DNA of 49,824 bases, from assembly GCA_003223325.1 (NCBI GenBank), contig QHYS01000039.1, forward strand, positions 1 to 49,824. Reading direction: 5' to 3'. The first letter of the stretch is position 1. Each line of letters starts with the position of its first letter. The position numbers were made by a program, and so were the translations under genes. The stretch comes from Acidobacteriota bacterium. GTDB taxonomy: Bacteria; Acidobacteriota; Terriglobia; Acidiferrales; UBA7541. Positions 7,416-16,884 of the stretch are shown piece after piece. The notes beneath the pieces were generated by a model that saw only the letters and a program-made list of their open reading frames with translations, had not been told where the DNA came from and made no database searches.

Positions 7416-8597
7416 TTATAGCCTAATCGTAATCGGGGCTCTTGGCTTTCCTGTGAGCAAACCCTCGCAGGCTTCGCGCACTTCCTCGACGCTAATCGCA
7501 AAGATGCATTGTGACGTGCCAAGCGATTCGCAACGGCCCCGCGGACATTGGCTGCACGGAAATGGATTCTCGACCAGCCGATACTCCGTCTTCCAGGGCG
7601 ACCAGACCCTGGAATCGCTGGCCCCGAAGATGACCACGCATTTCCTGCCGAGCGCCGCAGCGATGTGCGTCGGGCCGGTATCATTGCCGAGAAAGAACCG
7701 CGAGCCCGCCAGCAGTGCAATCAGCCCTCGTAGATCGAGCGAATCCATGATTACGCCACGCGCGGAACTGGCCTCCGAATCCATGCCGGAATCGACTCCC
7801 GAGTTCACGCCCGAACCTACGATCGTCGCGAAATGCTGTCTCACCGCACCCGCGATCTGCGCGTCGCCAGGGCCCAGATTCACGACGCTGGCGATACCAT
7901 GAGCTTCCCGCAGCCACTTTGCGATCGCAGCGAAGCGTTCCACCGGCCAGCGCTTATTCGCCTGGCTGGCGCCCAATCGCAGTACGGCATACGGCGCTCC
8001 GGGTTTGATTCCCTGCTCTGCCAGCTTTTGCCGGACCAGCTCCGCGGCATGGGCGTCAACATACACGTTCGCTGCCGGAAGCGGCTTTTCCGGCAAGCCG
8101 GTCCACAGAAACTGCTGCAAGCGGTGCTCGGCCGTGTGCATCTCGGTCCGTCCAGCCACCGGAAAGCGGATCGGCACCTGCACATTGTAAAAAGATGGGA
8201 ACTGATGTTGCGCCCAGCAGACGCGCACGGGTGCGCCGGAGAGACGCGTCAGGAATGCGCTGGTCGGGCCGCCATGCATATTGAAAGCGATGGCAAAATG
8301 CCGCCGGCGCAGTTGGCGGACTGTGACCCAGAATTTCCGTAGAACGATGACTTCGGAAATCGCCGGATGGCCCTCGACAAGAGGAACACAAAGGGGCTCG
8401 ATCACGATGTGAATTTTCAGATCGGGCCGCCAGTCGTGCAGCGCCTGAAGCGCAGGAATCGTGAGCACCACATCGCCAATCGATCGCAAACGAACGACTA
8501 GAACGTTTGCGCCTCGGGGCAAATCCGACAAAAGGGATGAGGGCAGCTTAGGATTTAGCGGTGCATTCGGCTGCGGATTCGGTATCCGTCCGGTCAT
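7416..8597 (-). CDS. Glycosyltransferase family 9 (heptosyltransferase-like)
   Basis: The product (393 residues from the ATG at 8597) has the GT9 layout: an N-terminal Rossmann half with VLVVRLRSIGDVVLTIPAL (residues about 32-50) and a C-terminal half with GNDTGPTHIAAALG and IFGASDSRVWSPW. Such enzymes transfer heptose or similar sugars from a nucleotide donor to lipopolysaccharide inner core at the cytoplasmic membrane face. The longer frame to 8690 would run into bioA and lacks support, so I use 8597, 20 bases after the bioA stop. It is the last gene of the biotin operon by position, although its job is unrelated. Between the two halves lies a four-fold SGxD-type tetrapeptide repeat that most family members lack. 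A Cys-rich stretch (PCSQCPRGRC) is near the C-terminus. Confidence 0.88.
   Translation of the reverse strand: MTGRIPNPQPNAPLNPKLPSSLLSDLPRGANVLVVRLRSIGDVVLTIPALQALHDWRPDLKIHIVIEPLCVPLVEGHPAISEVIVLRKFWVTVRQLRRRHFAIAFNMHGGPTSAFLTRLSGAPVRVCWAQHQFPSFYNVQVPIRFPVAGRTEMHTAEHRLQQFLWTGLPEKPLPAANVYVDAHAAELVRQKLAEQGIKPGAPYAVLRLGASQANKRWPVERFAAIAKWLREAHGIASVVNLGPGDAQIAGAVRQHFATIVGSGVNSGVDSGMDSEASSARGVIMDSLDLRGLIALLAGSRFFLGNDTGPTHIAAALGRKCVVIFGASDSRVWSPWKTEYRLVENPFPCSQCPRGRCESLGTSQCIFAISVEEVREACEGLLTGKPRAPITIRL
7767..7814 (-). repeat. Four 12-bp tandem units in the glycosyltransferase gene
   Basis: Read on the minus strand, four units of 12 bases follow each other, each starting TCGG or TCCG, and encode SGVN, SGVD, SGMD and SEAS. 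The repeat lies in an expected surface loop between the two Rossmann halves. Units differ at several positions, so the expansion is not recent. Confidence 0.7.
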
Positions 8598-8617
8598 TCT
8601 GTTTCCCGGCTGGCCGT

Positions 8618-9946
8618 TCAATGGCCAGCGCGCTGAGCGGCAAGCCACGGCACGCGATCGAGCGATTCGGCAATGACATCGTAGACGCAATGCAATTGCT
8701 CCGCTGTGATGACGTAAGGGGGAAGAATGTAGACAACGTTACCCAGCGGGCGAAGCAGTACGCCTTTGTCGAGATAGAAATCGTAGAGTGCCGGACGCAA
8801 TTCAGAGAAGTAACCGGGATCGTCGGTCTTGAGTTCCAGGGCCATCACAGTTCCAATGGTGCGCACGTCGGCAACGGCTGGGTGCCGGGCGAGGACAGGC
8901 CCGCGCTGGCCGTGAATCTTCTCGATGACGGCGATGCGCTCGAATACCGGCTCGGAATCGAAAATCTTGAGGCTCGCTATGGCCGCCGCACAGCCGAGCG
9001 GACTCGCCGTATAGGAGTGGCCGTGAAAAAATGTGCGGCTCCGGTCACGAGAGCAGAATGTTTCCCGTACAGACGTTGTGCAGAGCGTGGCCGCGAGCGG
9101 CAGGAATCCTCCGGTTAGACCTTTCGAGAGACACATGACGTCCGGCACAATGCCGGCAAGGTCGCAGGCGAACATCCGTCCGCAGCGGCCGAAACCTGTC
9201 AGCACCTCGTCGGCGATGAGCAAGACGTCGTATTGCGTGCAAAGCTTGCGGATACGCTCGAGGAATTCGACAGGATGCACGATCATTCCGCCGGCACCCT
9301 GCAACAACGGCTCGACAATTACGGCGGCAATATCGTCATGCCGCTCTTCGAGCAGGCGTGCGAGCGGACCAGCACAATCAATATCGCAGGTGGCGCGCCG
9401 CTTTCCCACCGGGCAACGGAAACAATGCGCCGAAGGAACGCGCCACACAGCGAACCTGAGTTCTTGAAACGCAGCGACAAAATCGGAATTGGCCCCCACG
9501 GACATGGCGCCTACTGTGTCTCCATGGTAGGCATGTTCCAGGGCTACGAATTTATTCTTGCGCTGCTTACCGAGATTGCGCCAAAACTGCAGAGCCATTT
9601 TCAGTGCCACTTCGACGGCGGTTGAACCGTCATCAGAAAAAAAGATGTGCTCGAGCGGCTGCGGCAAGATGCGCCGCAAACGCCAGCCGAGTTCCTCGGC
9701 CGCGTCGTGAGTAAATCCGGCAAAGATCACGTGCTCGAGCTTCCGCGCCTGTTCCGCAATGGCCTCGACGATCAGAGGATGTGCATGCCCATGGAGATTG
9801 ACCCACCAGGAGGAGATTGCGTCGAGCAGCTTGCGACCGTCGCGCGTATAAAGATAAACGCCTTCGCCGCGCTCGATATGCAGCGGCTGCGGATCGAGCG
9901 CGTCCTGAGTAAACGGGTGCCAGATGGAGAGCGGCTTAGCGGGCAT
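8618..9946 (-). CDS. bioA: Adenosylmethionine-8-amino-7-oxononanoate aminotransferase BioA
   Basis: This 442-residue PLP enzyme converts 7-keto-8-aminopelargonate to 7,8-diaminopelargonate with S-adenosylmethionine as amino donor, the third-last step of biotin synthesis in the cytosol. Diagnostic parts: SSWWVNLHGHAHP (45-57), the AYHGDT motif (139-144), DEVLTGFGRCG (246-256), the Schiff-base lysine in CLSKGLTGG (K275), and HGHSYTASPLG. Length and motif spacing are normal for BioA. A Cys-rich insert (HCFRCPVGKRRATCDIDC, about 174-191) is present, as in some bacterial homologues. The start at 9946 overlaps the bioD end by 11 bases, so translation is probably coupled. Confidence 0.95.
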   Translation of the reverse strand: MPAKPLSIWHPFTQDALDPQPLHIERGEGVYLYTRDGRKLLDAISSWWVNLHGHAHPLIVEAIAEQARKLEHVIFAGFTHDAAEELGWRLRRILPQPLEHIFFSDDGSTAVEVALKMALQFWRNLGKQRKNKFVALEHAYHGDTVGAMSVGANSDFVAAFQELRFAVWRVPSAHCFRCPVGKRRATCDIDCAGPLARLLEERHDDIAAVIVEPLLQGAGGMIVHPVEFLERIRKLCTQYDVLLIADEVLTGFGRCGRMFACDLAGIVPDVMCLSKGLTGGFLPLAATLCTTSVRETFCSRDRSRTFFHGHSYTASPLGCAAAIASLKIFDSEPVFERIAVIEKIHGQRGPVLARHPAVADVRTIGTVMALELKTDDPGYFSELRPALYDFYLDKGVLLRPLGNVVYILPPYVITAEQLHCVYDVIAESLDRVPWLAAQRAGH

Positions 9947-10574
9947 ATCGAAAATATTTCTGGTCGAAACTGCTGCGAAATACGTTCAACAGAGCTTCGC
10001 GATCAATGACATCGAGCCACGGTATCGATCCAATGACGGGAACGGCGGCGAAATGCTCGACGGAGCGCTCATTATCTTTGTTGCGATGGCCGATTATAAC
10101 TACGCCCTTGATGGGCATCTTTGCACACCGGAGAGCCCGAACCGTGAGCAAAGTATGATTAATGGTGCCCAGCGCTGCTCGCGCCGCAATCAAAATTGGG
10201 AATCCAAGTTGGCGCGCGAGATCAAGCATGAGCTTGGAATCGTTGATGGGAACGAGAATGCCGCCGGCACCCTCGGCAATGATTGGCCTGGCGAGATTCC
10301 GTGGAGGCTGAACGCGCTCTAGATCGATCTGGACGCCGCTCGCTTCCGCGGCCAGATGCGGCGACACCGGCGGATCGAAGCAAAAGGACTCCGGAATGGT
10401 CTGTGATTCCGGAATTTCCGCCAGCTGAATCACCGTCCGGCGGTCAGTTCCGTCACGCGCGCCGGTCTGAATCGGTTTCCAGTAGACGGCTTCCAGGGCC
10501 GCCACCAGAAGCGCGGAAAGCAAAGTCTTACCTACATTGGTATCCGTCCCGGTGACAAACAGAGATTCTTTCAC
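9936..10574 (-). CDS. bioD: ATP-dependent dethiobiotin synthetase BioD
   Basis: This 212-residue enzyme closes the ureido ring of dethiobiotin from diaminopelargonate, CO2 and ATP. The P-loop GTDTNVGKT is at residues 9-17, the substrate-binding KPIQTG at about 33-38, and the conserved EGAGGILVPI at about 99-108. The start is a GTG that overlaps the bioF stop in GTGA (10571-10574), and the 3' end overlaps bioA by 11 bases. Length is slightly short for the family (about 220-240) but all key motifs are present. Confidence 0.95.
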   Translation of the reverse strand: MKESLFVTGTDTNVGKTLLSALLVAALEAVYWKPIQTGARDGTDRRTVIQLAEIPESQTIPESFCFDPPVSPHLAAEASGVQIDLERVQPPRNLARPIIAEGAGGILVPINDSKLMLDLARQLGFPILIAARAALGTINHTLLTVRALRCAKMPIKGVVIIGHRNKDNERSVEHFAAVPVIGSIPWLDVIDREALLNVFRSSFDQKYFRYAR

Positions 10575-11749
10575 GACCGTACAGCGTTTAGCGGCACTTG
10601 CTCTTGCGCGCGGATGGAAATGAGCGCATCAGCAAACTGCGCGAGAAGATTGGTCGAGAGTTTCGCGGTCAGGGAAAGACGCAAACGCGAAGTACCCGCG
10701 GGAACGCTGGGCGGCCGGATGGGCCGCACTCCGAATCCCGCTTCGTTTAGCAGTGCGGAAAATCGGATGGCACGTTCATTCTCACCAAGAAAAACGGGAA
10801 CGATCTGGGTATCGCCCTTCCCGATATCAAAACCAGCTTCACGCAATCTTTCCCGCAGGAAGGCGCTCAACCCGGCGAGATCGCTTCGCTCCCGATCGGC
10901 TGCTGCCACGATGCGAACAGCGGCACGCATCTGCGCGGCGATATAAGAAGGCAATGCCGTGCTGAAAATGAAAGGTCTTGCGCGATTGACGAGATATTGC
11001 TTGAGTTCTTCCGAACAGCATACGAAACAACCCATGCCGGCAAGCGCTTTGCCGCAAGGATGAACGGTGACGAGAACCCGATCGGACAAACGGGACGCAG
11101 CGACAAGGCCCCTTCCCTGCGGCCCCACAGCACCGGTGGCATGCGCTTCATCGATGATCAGCTCGGCGCCGTATCTTTCCGCGAGTGCGACGAGATCGAC
11201 AATCGAGGCGCGGTCGCCATCCATACTGAAAATGCTTTCGCTGACGATGAATTTTTGCGCGGCGCCGGAAAAATCCTTGCCTAATTGTCGCTCCAGCGAA
11301 TCCATGTCGAGGTGGGGAAAAATCACTTTGGGCGCGCCGGCGAGTCGCAGTCCATCGATGATGCTGGCGTGATTGGCGGCGTCAGAAAAAACGACATCGC
11401 TAGGGCGAATAACGGCGCTGAGCAGGCCGACGTTCGCCGAGTAGCCGGAATTGAAATAGAGAGCCGCTTCCGATCCCATAAACTGTGCGACTTCGGACTC
11501 GAGCTCCTCCCAGATTTCCGCGTTGCCGGAGAGAAGGCGAGAGCCGGTCGAGCCCACGGCACTCCCAGCGACAAGCGCGGAAGTAACGGCCTCTAGCAGA
11601 CGCGGATCAGTAGCGAGACCGAGGTAATCGTTGGAGGAGAGATTCACACCGTGGATCGTGCCTAGCGTCCGCAGTTGGTTGCGCCAAGCGAGCGCAGCCA
11701 ACTCCGCATCCATGCGGCGGGTGAGTTCTCTAACTTGGGCCTTGACCAT
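10571..11749 (-). CDS. bioF: 8-amino-7-oxononanoate synthase BioF
   Basis: This 392-residue PLP enzyme condenses L-alanine with pimeloyl-ACP or pimeloyl-CoA to form 7-keto-8-aminopelargonate. Seen motifs: NDYLGLA (40-46), [10 protein letters not shown] (66-75), DEAHATG (200-206) and the lysine in HPCGKALAG (K234), which is usually TFGKA in relatives. The ATG at 11749 lies inside the end of bioB (20-base overlap) with a weak ribosome site; the ATG at codon 13 is an alternative. It is the second gene of a compact bioB-F-D-A set. No bioC or bioH is visible here, so pimeloyl synthesis must be encoded elsewhere. Confidence 0.95.
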   Translation of the reverse strand: MVKAQVRELTRRMDAELAALAWRNQLRTLGTIHGVNLSSNDYLGLATDPRLLEAVTSALVAGSAVGSTGSRLLSGNAEIWEELESEVAQFMGSEAALYFNSGYSANVGLLSAVIRPSDVVFSDAANHASIIDGLRLAGAPKVIFPHLDMDSLERQLGKDFSGAAQKFIVSESIFSMDGDRASIVDLVALAERYGAELIIDEAHATGAVGPQGRGLVAASRLSDRVLVTVHPCGKALAGMGCFVCCSEELKQYLVNRARPFIFSTALPSYIAAQMRAAVRIVAAADRERSDLAGLSAFLRERLREAGFDIGKGDTQIVPVFLGENERAIRFSALLNEAGFGVRPIRPPSVPAGTSRLRLSLTAKLSTNLLAQFADALISIRAQEQVPLNAVRS

Positions 11750-12743
11750 GTTCTAATGCCTGCAAGCCGAGGTCTCGCAACAGACGATCGTCTTTGTCGC
11801 GCTCGGGATTCGGCGTGGTAAGCAACTTTTCGCCCACAAAGATAGAATTCGCACCGGCAAGCAAGCATAAGCTCACGGCTTCCCGGCTCAACGAATTGCG
11901 CCCGGCGCTCAAGCGCACCATCGACGCCGGCATGAGCAGGCGCGCTGTAGCAATCGTACGCGCCAAAACAAGAGCGTCGACGAGCTCCGCATCGGCGAGA
12001 GGGGTGCCATGCACTCGCACTAGCATGTTGATGGGCACACTTTCGGGATGCGGCTCGAGGTTTGCCAATTGATGCAGCAGGCCGATTCGATCTTCGTCGG
12101 ATTCGCCCATGCCAATGATGCCACCGCAACAGACCGTAATTCCGGCGCGACGGACGGCTTGAATGGTGCGCAGGCGGTCTTCATAGCGGCGCGTGCTGAT
12201 GATGCGACCGTAAAACTCGGGCGAGGTATCCAGATTGTGGTTATAGGCGGTCAGGCCCGCGGCGGCGAGGCGCTGCGCCTGATCGTCCGTCAACATTCCC
12301 AGCGTGCAGCAGACTTCGAGGTTGAGCGAGGCGACGGCTCGCACCATTTCCAGAACAGTGTCGAAGTCGCGGCCGTCTCGAACTTCACGCCACGCCGCGC
12401 CCATGCAGAAACGGCTGGCGCCTTCGTCACGGGCCCTTTTTGCCGCTCGACGGACTTCCTCGACGGCCATTAACGGCTGATTTTGAACACCGGTGTCGTA
12501 ACGGGCGCTTTGCGGGCAATAGCCACAGTCTTCCGGGCATCCGCCCGTCTTGATCGAGAGTAAACGACAGAGCTGGATGCGGGCAGGATCGTGGAATTCT
12601 CTGTGGACTTGCTGGGCGGCGAAAATCAGATCCAGGAGCGGGCGGTCGTAAATTTCGCGGACGGAATCCCGGGTCCAGTCGTAGCGCAGGGCGGTACCGC
12701 GGCCGAGCTGATCGACGGCGTTAGGAACACAAGATTCCGACAT
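11730..12743 (-). CDS. bioB: Biotin synthase BioB
   Basis: This radical-SAM enzyme inserts sulfur into dethiobiotin to make biotin. The [4Fe-4S] cysteines are in CPEDCGYC (C69, C73, C76 of the 337-residue form); the [2Fe-2S] region is represented by [16 protein letters not shown] and the [10 protein letters not shown] block, with SAGR near the C-terminus. I selected the ATG at 12743 because AGGAG lies about 10 bases before it and the family usually has 320-350 residues. The open frame extends to 12911 but those added residues do not resemble BioB. It is the first gene of the biotin operon. Confidence 0.95.
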   Translation of the reverse strand: MSESCVPNAVDQLGRGTALRYDWTRDSVREIYDRPLLDLIFAAQQVHREFHDPARIQLCRLLSIKTGGCPEDCGYCPQSARYDTGVQNQPLMAVEEVRRAAKRARDEGASRFCMGAAWREVRDGRDFDTVLEMVRAVASLNLEVCCTLGMLTDDQAQRLAAAGLTAYNHNLDTSPEFYGRIISTRRYEDRLRTIQAVRRAGITVCCGGIIGMGESDEDRIGLLHQLANLEPHPESVPINMLVRVHGTPLADAELVDALVLARTIATARLLMPASMVRLSAGRNSLSREAVSLCLLAGANSIFVGEKLLTTPNPERDKDDRLLRDLGLQALEHGQGPS

Positions 12744-12768
12744 TGGATCCGACTCCTGCGAGCCAAAA

Positions 12769-12774
12769 ATTGTA
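12769..12774 (-). promoter_or_regulatory. bioB: Possible -10 box of the biotin operon
   Basis: On the minus strand TACAAT lies 25 bases before the bioB ATG, giving a short leader with the ribosome site. No convincing -35 box at 16-18 bases is present. The adjoining GGTTATCAGGTACAA is only faintly like a BirA half-site and is not called as an operator. Confidence 0.35.
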
Positions 12775-12943
12775 CCTGATAACCACCCCAACAAACGCAA
12801 AATCGCCATGCGCTGGGACCCCCGTGGGCGGCGGACCGGGCGGCATTTCTCGTAAATATGTCCAAGGTGCTTTCGGAAGCGTATGAAATTGGAAAAGACT
12901 CGTTGACACAACGCGAACTGCGAGGGCTGTGACTCCGTTTAAC

Positions 12944-14059
12944 TCACTTTGCTTGTGAAATCGGGACTCCCGCGGGTGTCTTGGCCTTCTCCGCCGCAGC
13001 CTTCTCCGCGAGGCGAGCCCCTGCCAGGATCTGAATAGCGTCGTTGTTGCTCTCGCTACACGCGTACTCCCACAGCGGCCCCTGGACCGTGCTCAAAGGA
13101 ACAATCGCTGTCCAGGGTTTCGTCCACGTAGACGGGTCGTCGACGGTGAATTTGTACTCGATCGTTTCCGCGTCTATGCGCGTGAAGTATTCGGTTATTT
13201 TCAAGGTGTCCGCGTTGGCGTTCCGATAGGCATTCTCGGGCCGGAAATTGGTGCTCTCAACCACCAGCGTGTCGCCCTCCCAATGGCCCCGTCCATCTCC
13301 ATGCCACTGGCGGATATTTGCCGAGGGATGGGGGTTCCCGTCCAGAGGGATGAGGCGCACTTCGCTTCCGTACTCGGTTTGAATCGCCACGTATCCCGGA
13401 CTCTGCACGATGAACAAACCACTGTTGTATCCACCGGGGATTATCGGTGGTCCACCATGCATGGCAACGCAAGTAACGCCTACACCCAAATCCTTGGCAA
13501 CATCGGCGTGCACCACCCCCTGCCAATTCCCCTCTTCGGCCACGAAGTACCCCCTCGCGGCCTTGCGCCTTGCCTCACCCGCCGGAGTGAGTGGCGGAAT
13601 TCTGCCATCCGGCGGATCTACGACCAGCGACGTTCGATGGTTCGGTCTGACCCCGTTTTGCCACGGGCTGAGTCCGTACGTCTTGAAGTCATAATCGGCG
13701 GAAGTGGGATCGTTCTCTGCATCGCCGGTACCAGCAGCACCGTCAAACGAACCTTGCACACCCGCATTGAACAGATCCTGCGTCTCCTTGTCGGTCAAGA
13801 ACTCTCGGTTTCCATATTTGGCGGGACGGTCCATCGGCGTGAAGCTTAGGCTTGTCCAATATCCGTGCAGGTCGGGGCGACCGTCCGGTGTGCGAGGCAC
13901 GGTCCAGGCCTTTTTTGTTGCCGGCTCCTTTATGTCCGTCTCGGCGCTCTTCGTTATCGCACTCGACTGTGTCTGGGCCACAACGAATGTTGGGACCCAC
14001 AGGACCGCGGTCATCACAACTACCAGAGCGCTCAATGAGAACCAAATCCGATTTCTCAT
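12944..14059 (-). CDS. Secreted protein of unknown function (PDGRPDLHGYW type)
   Basis: This 371-residue protein has an N-terminal signal peptide (LSALVVVMTAVLWVP, cleavage near VVAQ-TQ) and then VPRTPDGRPDLHGYW, a start that I associate with a large family of secreted acidobacterial proteins of unknown function. Further conserved-looking blocks are CVAMHGGPPIIPGGYN, IVQSPGYVAIQTEYG, GHWEGDTLVVESTNF and YKFTVDDPSTWTKPW, suggesting a repeated beta fold. The C-terminal tail is Ala/Lys-rich. The ATG has a strong ribosome site (GAGGAGG at 14066-14072). It is divergent from a secreted MBL-fold gene, with 235 bases between them. No catalytic motif is recognised. Confidence 0.8.
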   Translation of the reverse strand: MRNRIWFSLSALVVVMTAVLWVPTFVVAQTQSSAITKSAETDIKEPATKKAWTVPRTPDGRPDLHGYWTSLSFTPMDRPAKYGNREFLTDKETQDLFNAGVQGSFDGAAGTGDAENDPTSADYDFKTYGLSPWQNGVRPNHRTSLVVDPPDGRIPPLTPAGEARRKAARGYFVAEEGNWQGVVHADVAKDLGVGVTCVAMHGGPPIIPGGYNSGLFIVQSPGYVAIQTEYGSEVRLIPLDGNPHPSANIRQWHGDGRGHWEGDTLVVESTNFRPENAYRNANADTLKITEYFTRIDAETIEYKFTVDDPSTWTKPWTAIVPLSTVQGPLWEYACSESNNDAIQILAGARLAEKAAAEKAKTPAGVPISQAK

Positions 14060-14294
14060 TCGAACCTCCTCGACTTGTCTACTTGGACTTACCTACTTAC
14101 TGGACCCTGCACCTTGAAACAACTATAACTCATTCTCCTCGCGAACTCCATCCCGACAAAGCCCCTTCTTTCGGCTGGAACCAGACCCAGATGGGGACCG
14201 GACCTGGCGCAATTTCTGTTTTGGGGTGTCGCGAAGAAAGAAGACGGTGTAGTATGGCGCCGATTTTGAAGCTAAAAAGGAAATTCTGGCCAAC

Positions 14295-15749
14295 ATGAAA
14301 AGGACATTTGTGATCGCCACTGCCGCGGCGCTGCTGCTCTCGCTCCATGTCGCGGCGCAGAACGCAGGCCCGGAAGCCAAGACAGAGATCGACATAGCGG
14401 TGGCAGCCATGGGAACGGCTGGCCTGCAGTCGATTCAATACAGCGGCACGGGATCGTTCTATGCCACGGGGCAGGCCTACGAGCCCGGCGGGCCGTGGCC
14501 GCGGTATAGCGTCAAAAAATATACGATGTTAGTGAATTACACCGGGCTCGCCATGCGGCAGGAGCTGGTGCGAATCGACGATGAGAAGCCTCCTCGCGGA
14601 GGCGGCGTAGGAGGATACAACCCCACTACGTTTCAGGGCGGCATCAGGCCTGCCCCCGGTGATATGGTCGAGAACCAGAACACGGACGGACATACGGACG
14701 TGGGCGCAGTGCGCATGTGGCTGACGCCGCATGGCTTCCTCAAAGGGGCCGCTGCCAATGCCGCCACGGCGAAGACGTCGACGGTGCACGGAAAGAAGTT
14801 TGTGTCCTTCACCGCGTTCGGCAAGTACAGCGTTACGGGGACCCTCAACTCTCAGAATTTAGTCGAGCACGTCGAAACGCTCATGGACGTGGCCTACACG
14901 GGCGATACGCTTCTGGAGGGAATCTATTCGGACTACCGGGACTTCGGTGGCGTGAAATGTCCGATGCACATCGTGATGCGTGAAGGCGGTTACCCAACTC
15001 TGGACCTGGCCGTGGCCGAGGTGCAGCCGAATAGCCAGGCCGCCCTGGATGTGCGCGGCTCGACGAGCCCCGCCCAGGGGAACGTCCGGGCCGAGCGTCA
15101 ACCGGAAGAGATCGCAGACGGCGTCTGGGCTCTAACGCCTGGCGTCGAAGGCAGCATTCTGGTCGAGTTCAACGATCATGTCGTCATCATTGAAGGACCC
15201 GGAAACGATGCCTATACCATGGCGACCTTGGCGAAAGTGAAGAAGATAGCGCCCGACAAGCCGATCCGGTACGTGGTTAACACCCACCACCACGCCGATC
15301 ATGCGGGAGGGCTTCGAGCCTACGTGGCGGAAGGCATTCCGATCATTACCCATGAATCGCACAAGAAGTATTACGAAGAGCAGATTTTCAAGAACCCGCA
15401 CTCGCTCAATCCGGATCGGCTCGCCCGAGCGCCGCGCGCGCCGATTCTGGAGACAATGAAGGACAAGCGTGTGCTGACCGACGCCAGCATGACGATCGAG
15501 CTCTACCTGTTGCGAGACCACCTCCACGCTGTGGGCCTGCTGGTGGCGTATCTGCCAAAGCAGAAGCTGCTCATTCAGGCCGACTCGTACATACCACGTC
15601 CGGGCGCCCCGCCACTGCCGGCGCCCAGTCCGTATACGATCAACCTGGTGGACAAGGTCACGCGGCTGAAGCTGGACGTCACGCGGGTTGCGCACATACA
15701 TGGCGGCATTAGCCCCTATAGCGACCTGGTGGCTGCGGCTGGACGGTAG
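14295..15749 (+). CDS. Secreted metallo-beta-lactamase-fold hydrolase
   Basis: This 484-residue protein starts with a signal peptide (MKRTFVIATAAALLLSLHVAAQ). An N-terminal domain of about 230 residues without known motifs precedes an MBL domain with the metal site THHHADHAGG (about residues 330-339), a preceding beta pair (ADGVWALTPG, HVVIIEGPG), an ITHESH segment, and late histidines (DHLHAVG, AHIHGG) able to complete two metal sites. Similar secreted MBL proteins are frequent in Acidobacteriota; the substrate is unknown. AAAGGAAA before the ATG is an acceptable ribosome site. A terminator hairpin follows at 15814. Confidence 0.87.
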   Translation: MKRTFVIATAAALLLSLHVAAQNAGPEAKTEIDIAVAAMGTAGLQSIQYSGTGSFYATGQAYEPGGPWPRYSVKKYTMLVNYTGLAMRQELVRIDDEKPPRGGGVGGYNPTTFQGGIRPAPGDMVENQNTDGHTDVGAVRMWLTPHGFLKGAAANAATAKTSTVHGKKFVSFTAFGKYSVTGTLNSQNLVEHVETLMDVAYTGDTLLEGIYSDYRDFGGVKCPMHIVMREGGYPTLDLAVAEVQPNSQAALDVRGSTSPAQGNVRAERQPEEIADGVWALTPGVEGSILVEFNDHVVIIEGPGNDAYTMATLAKVKKIAPDKPIRYVVNTHHHADHAGGLRAYVAEGIPIITHESHKKYYEEQIFKNPHSLNPDRLARAPRAPILETMKDKRVLTDASMTIELYLLRDHLHAVGLLVAYLPKQKLLIQADSYIPRPGAPPLPAPSPYTINLVDKVTRLKLDVTRVAHIHGGISPYSDLVAAAGR

Positions 15750-15813
15750 CAACAGGACCAGCCCGAACGATTCTGGCAGCTCGGATCGGGGTGCAAAAAC
15801 AAGAGAGGAGAGA

Positions 15814-15843
15814 GGTCGGCGAGAAGCCGGCCTTTTCGTTTTT
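15814..15843 (+). terminator. Rho-independent terminator of the MBL-fold gene
   Basis: GGTCGGC (15814-15820) pairs with GCCGGCC (15826-15832) around a 5-base loop, with one G-T pair. TTTTCGTTTTT follows. It lies 65 bases after the stop of the upstream gene. Confidence 0.75.
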
Positions 15844-15968
15844 GGAGCACTTTGGCGCTAAACAGCGATTCTTCGACTTTCGTGTCCCGACCGGAAATCG
15901 GAAAGGCACGAGGAAGCAGGTTGGGACGCTTTGCTCAGAATGAGACTGAGGGCGGACGCGATTGCAGG

Positions 15969-16850
15969 CTACATCAGTTCGGTGACAAGTCCCTGGAAGA
16001 CGCCCTTATCCAAATGCATATTCTGGCGAACGATGGGTCCTTTGCGGAGTACGGGTTCACTGGATTCGTAGGTGGGCTGCTCGCTCCGATAGAAAAGGCC
16101 GATGGGAATGCGGTCGCCCCACTCCTGCGAGCGCTCTGTGGCCTTAGCCACGTTTGCCGGATCATACCCTTTTTCGTCCTCGAGCTTGTAAACGCGCTTC
16201 TTGAAATATTGGTAGGTGTTCAGCTTGTTGTAGGTAACGCAGGGACTGAACACGTCAATCAACGCAAAACCCTTGTGCTGGATGCCCGCGGAAATCAAAT
16301 CGGCCATATGATTTGGTTCCCCTGAGAAGGCGCGAGCGACGAATGTCGCGCCGGAGACCAAGGCCAGCGCGATGGGATTGATCGGGAATTCCACATTTCC
16401 GTTGGGCGTGGACTTCGTGCGCGCGTCCTTCAGTGTGGTAGGCGAGGCCTGGCCGGTGGTAAGGCCGTAAATCTGATTGTCCATGACCACGTAGGTCAGG
16501 TCGAGATTGCGCCGCATGGCATGGATGAAGTGGGCGATGCCGATTCCGTAACCATCGCCATCACCACCGGTGATGACTACCTTGAGATCCGTATTCGCAA
16601 GCTTAATGCCGCTGGCCACGGCAACAGCGCGCCCGTGCAACGAGTGGACGCCGTAAGCGTGCACATACCCGGGCAAGTTCGAGGAGCAGCCGATGCCGGA
16701 AACAATGACCATGTCTTTCGGCGAGACTCCGGCTTTGGTGGCGCCCATCTTGACGCCCTTCAGGACGCCGAAGTCACCACAGCCCGGACACCAATCCGGA
16801 TCGACTATGCCCTCAAAACTCTCTACTGGAAGCTCTACAATGGTTGCCAT
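15969..16850 (-). CDS. korB: 2-oxoacid:ferredoxin oxidoreductase beta subunit
   Basis: This is the thiamine-diphosphate-binding subunit of a 2-oxoacid:acceptor oxidoreductase (2-oxoglutarate type by overall form), which oxidatively decarboxylates the 2-oxoacid to an acyl-CoA and reduces ferredoxin. The 293-residue product has the cluster cysteines in CPGCGD (C21, C24), a third in GIGCSS (C55) and a later one in FSPCVTYN. The TPP motif GGDGDGYGIG is near residue 97 and DNQIYGLTTGQ follows. The ATG at 16850 is preceded by a G-rich ribosome site; the longer open frame to 17180 lies over korA. It follows korA after 34 bases, so one transcript is likely. Confidence 0.93.
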   Translation of the reverse strand: MATIVELPVESFEGIVDPDWCPGCGDFGVLKGVKMGATKAGVSPKDMVIVSGIGCSSNLPGYVHAYGVHSLHGRAVAVASGIKLANTDLKVVITGGDGDGYGIGIAHFIHAMRRNLDLTYVVMDNQIYGLTTGQASPTTLKDARTKSTPNGNVEFPINPIALALVSGATFVARAFSGEPNHMADLISAGIQHKGFALIDVFSPCVTYNKLNTYQYFKKRVYKLEDEKGYDPANVAKATERSQEWGDRIPIGLFYRSEQPTYESSEPVLRKGPIVRQNMHLDKGVFQGLVTELM

Positions 16851-16884
16851 CGTTCCCCCTGAGTCCCCTAATTTCTTTTTATGC

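Noticed and set aside
6674-7426. Plus-strand open frame of 250 codons within the ABC-2 permease
   Set aside because: Arg/His-rich shadow of the permease frame with no membrane spans or known family.
12755-12800. BirA-type operator before bioB
   Set aside because: GGTTATCAGGTACAA has only slight similarity to a half-site and no proper second half at the right distance.
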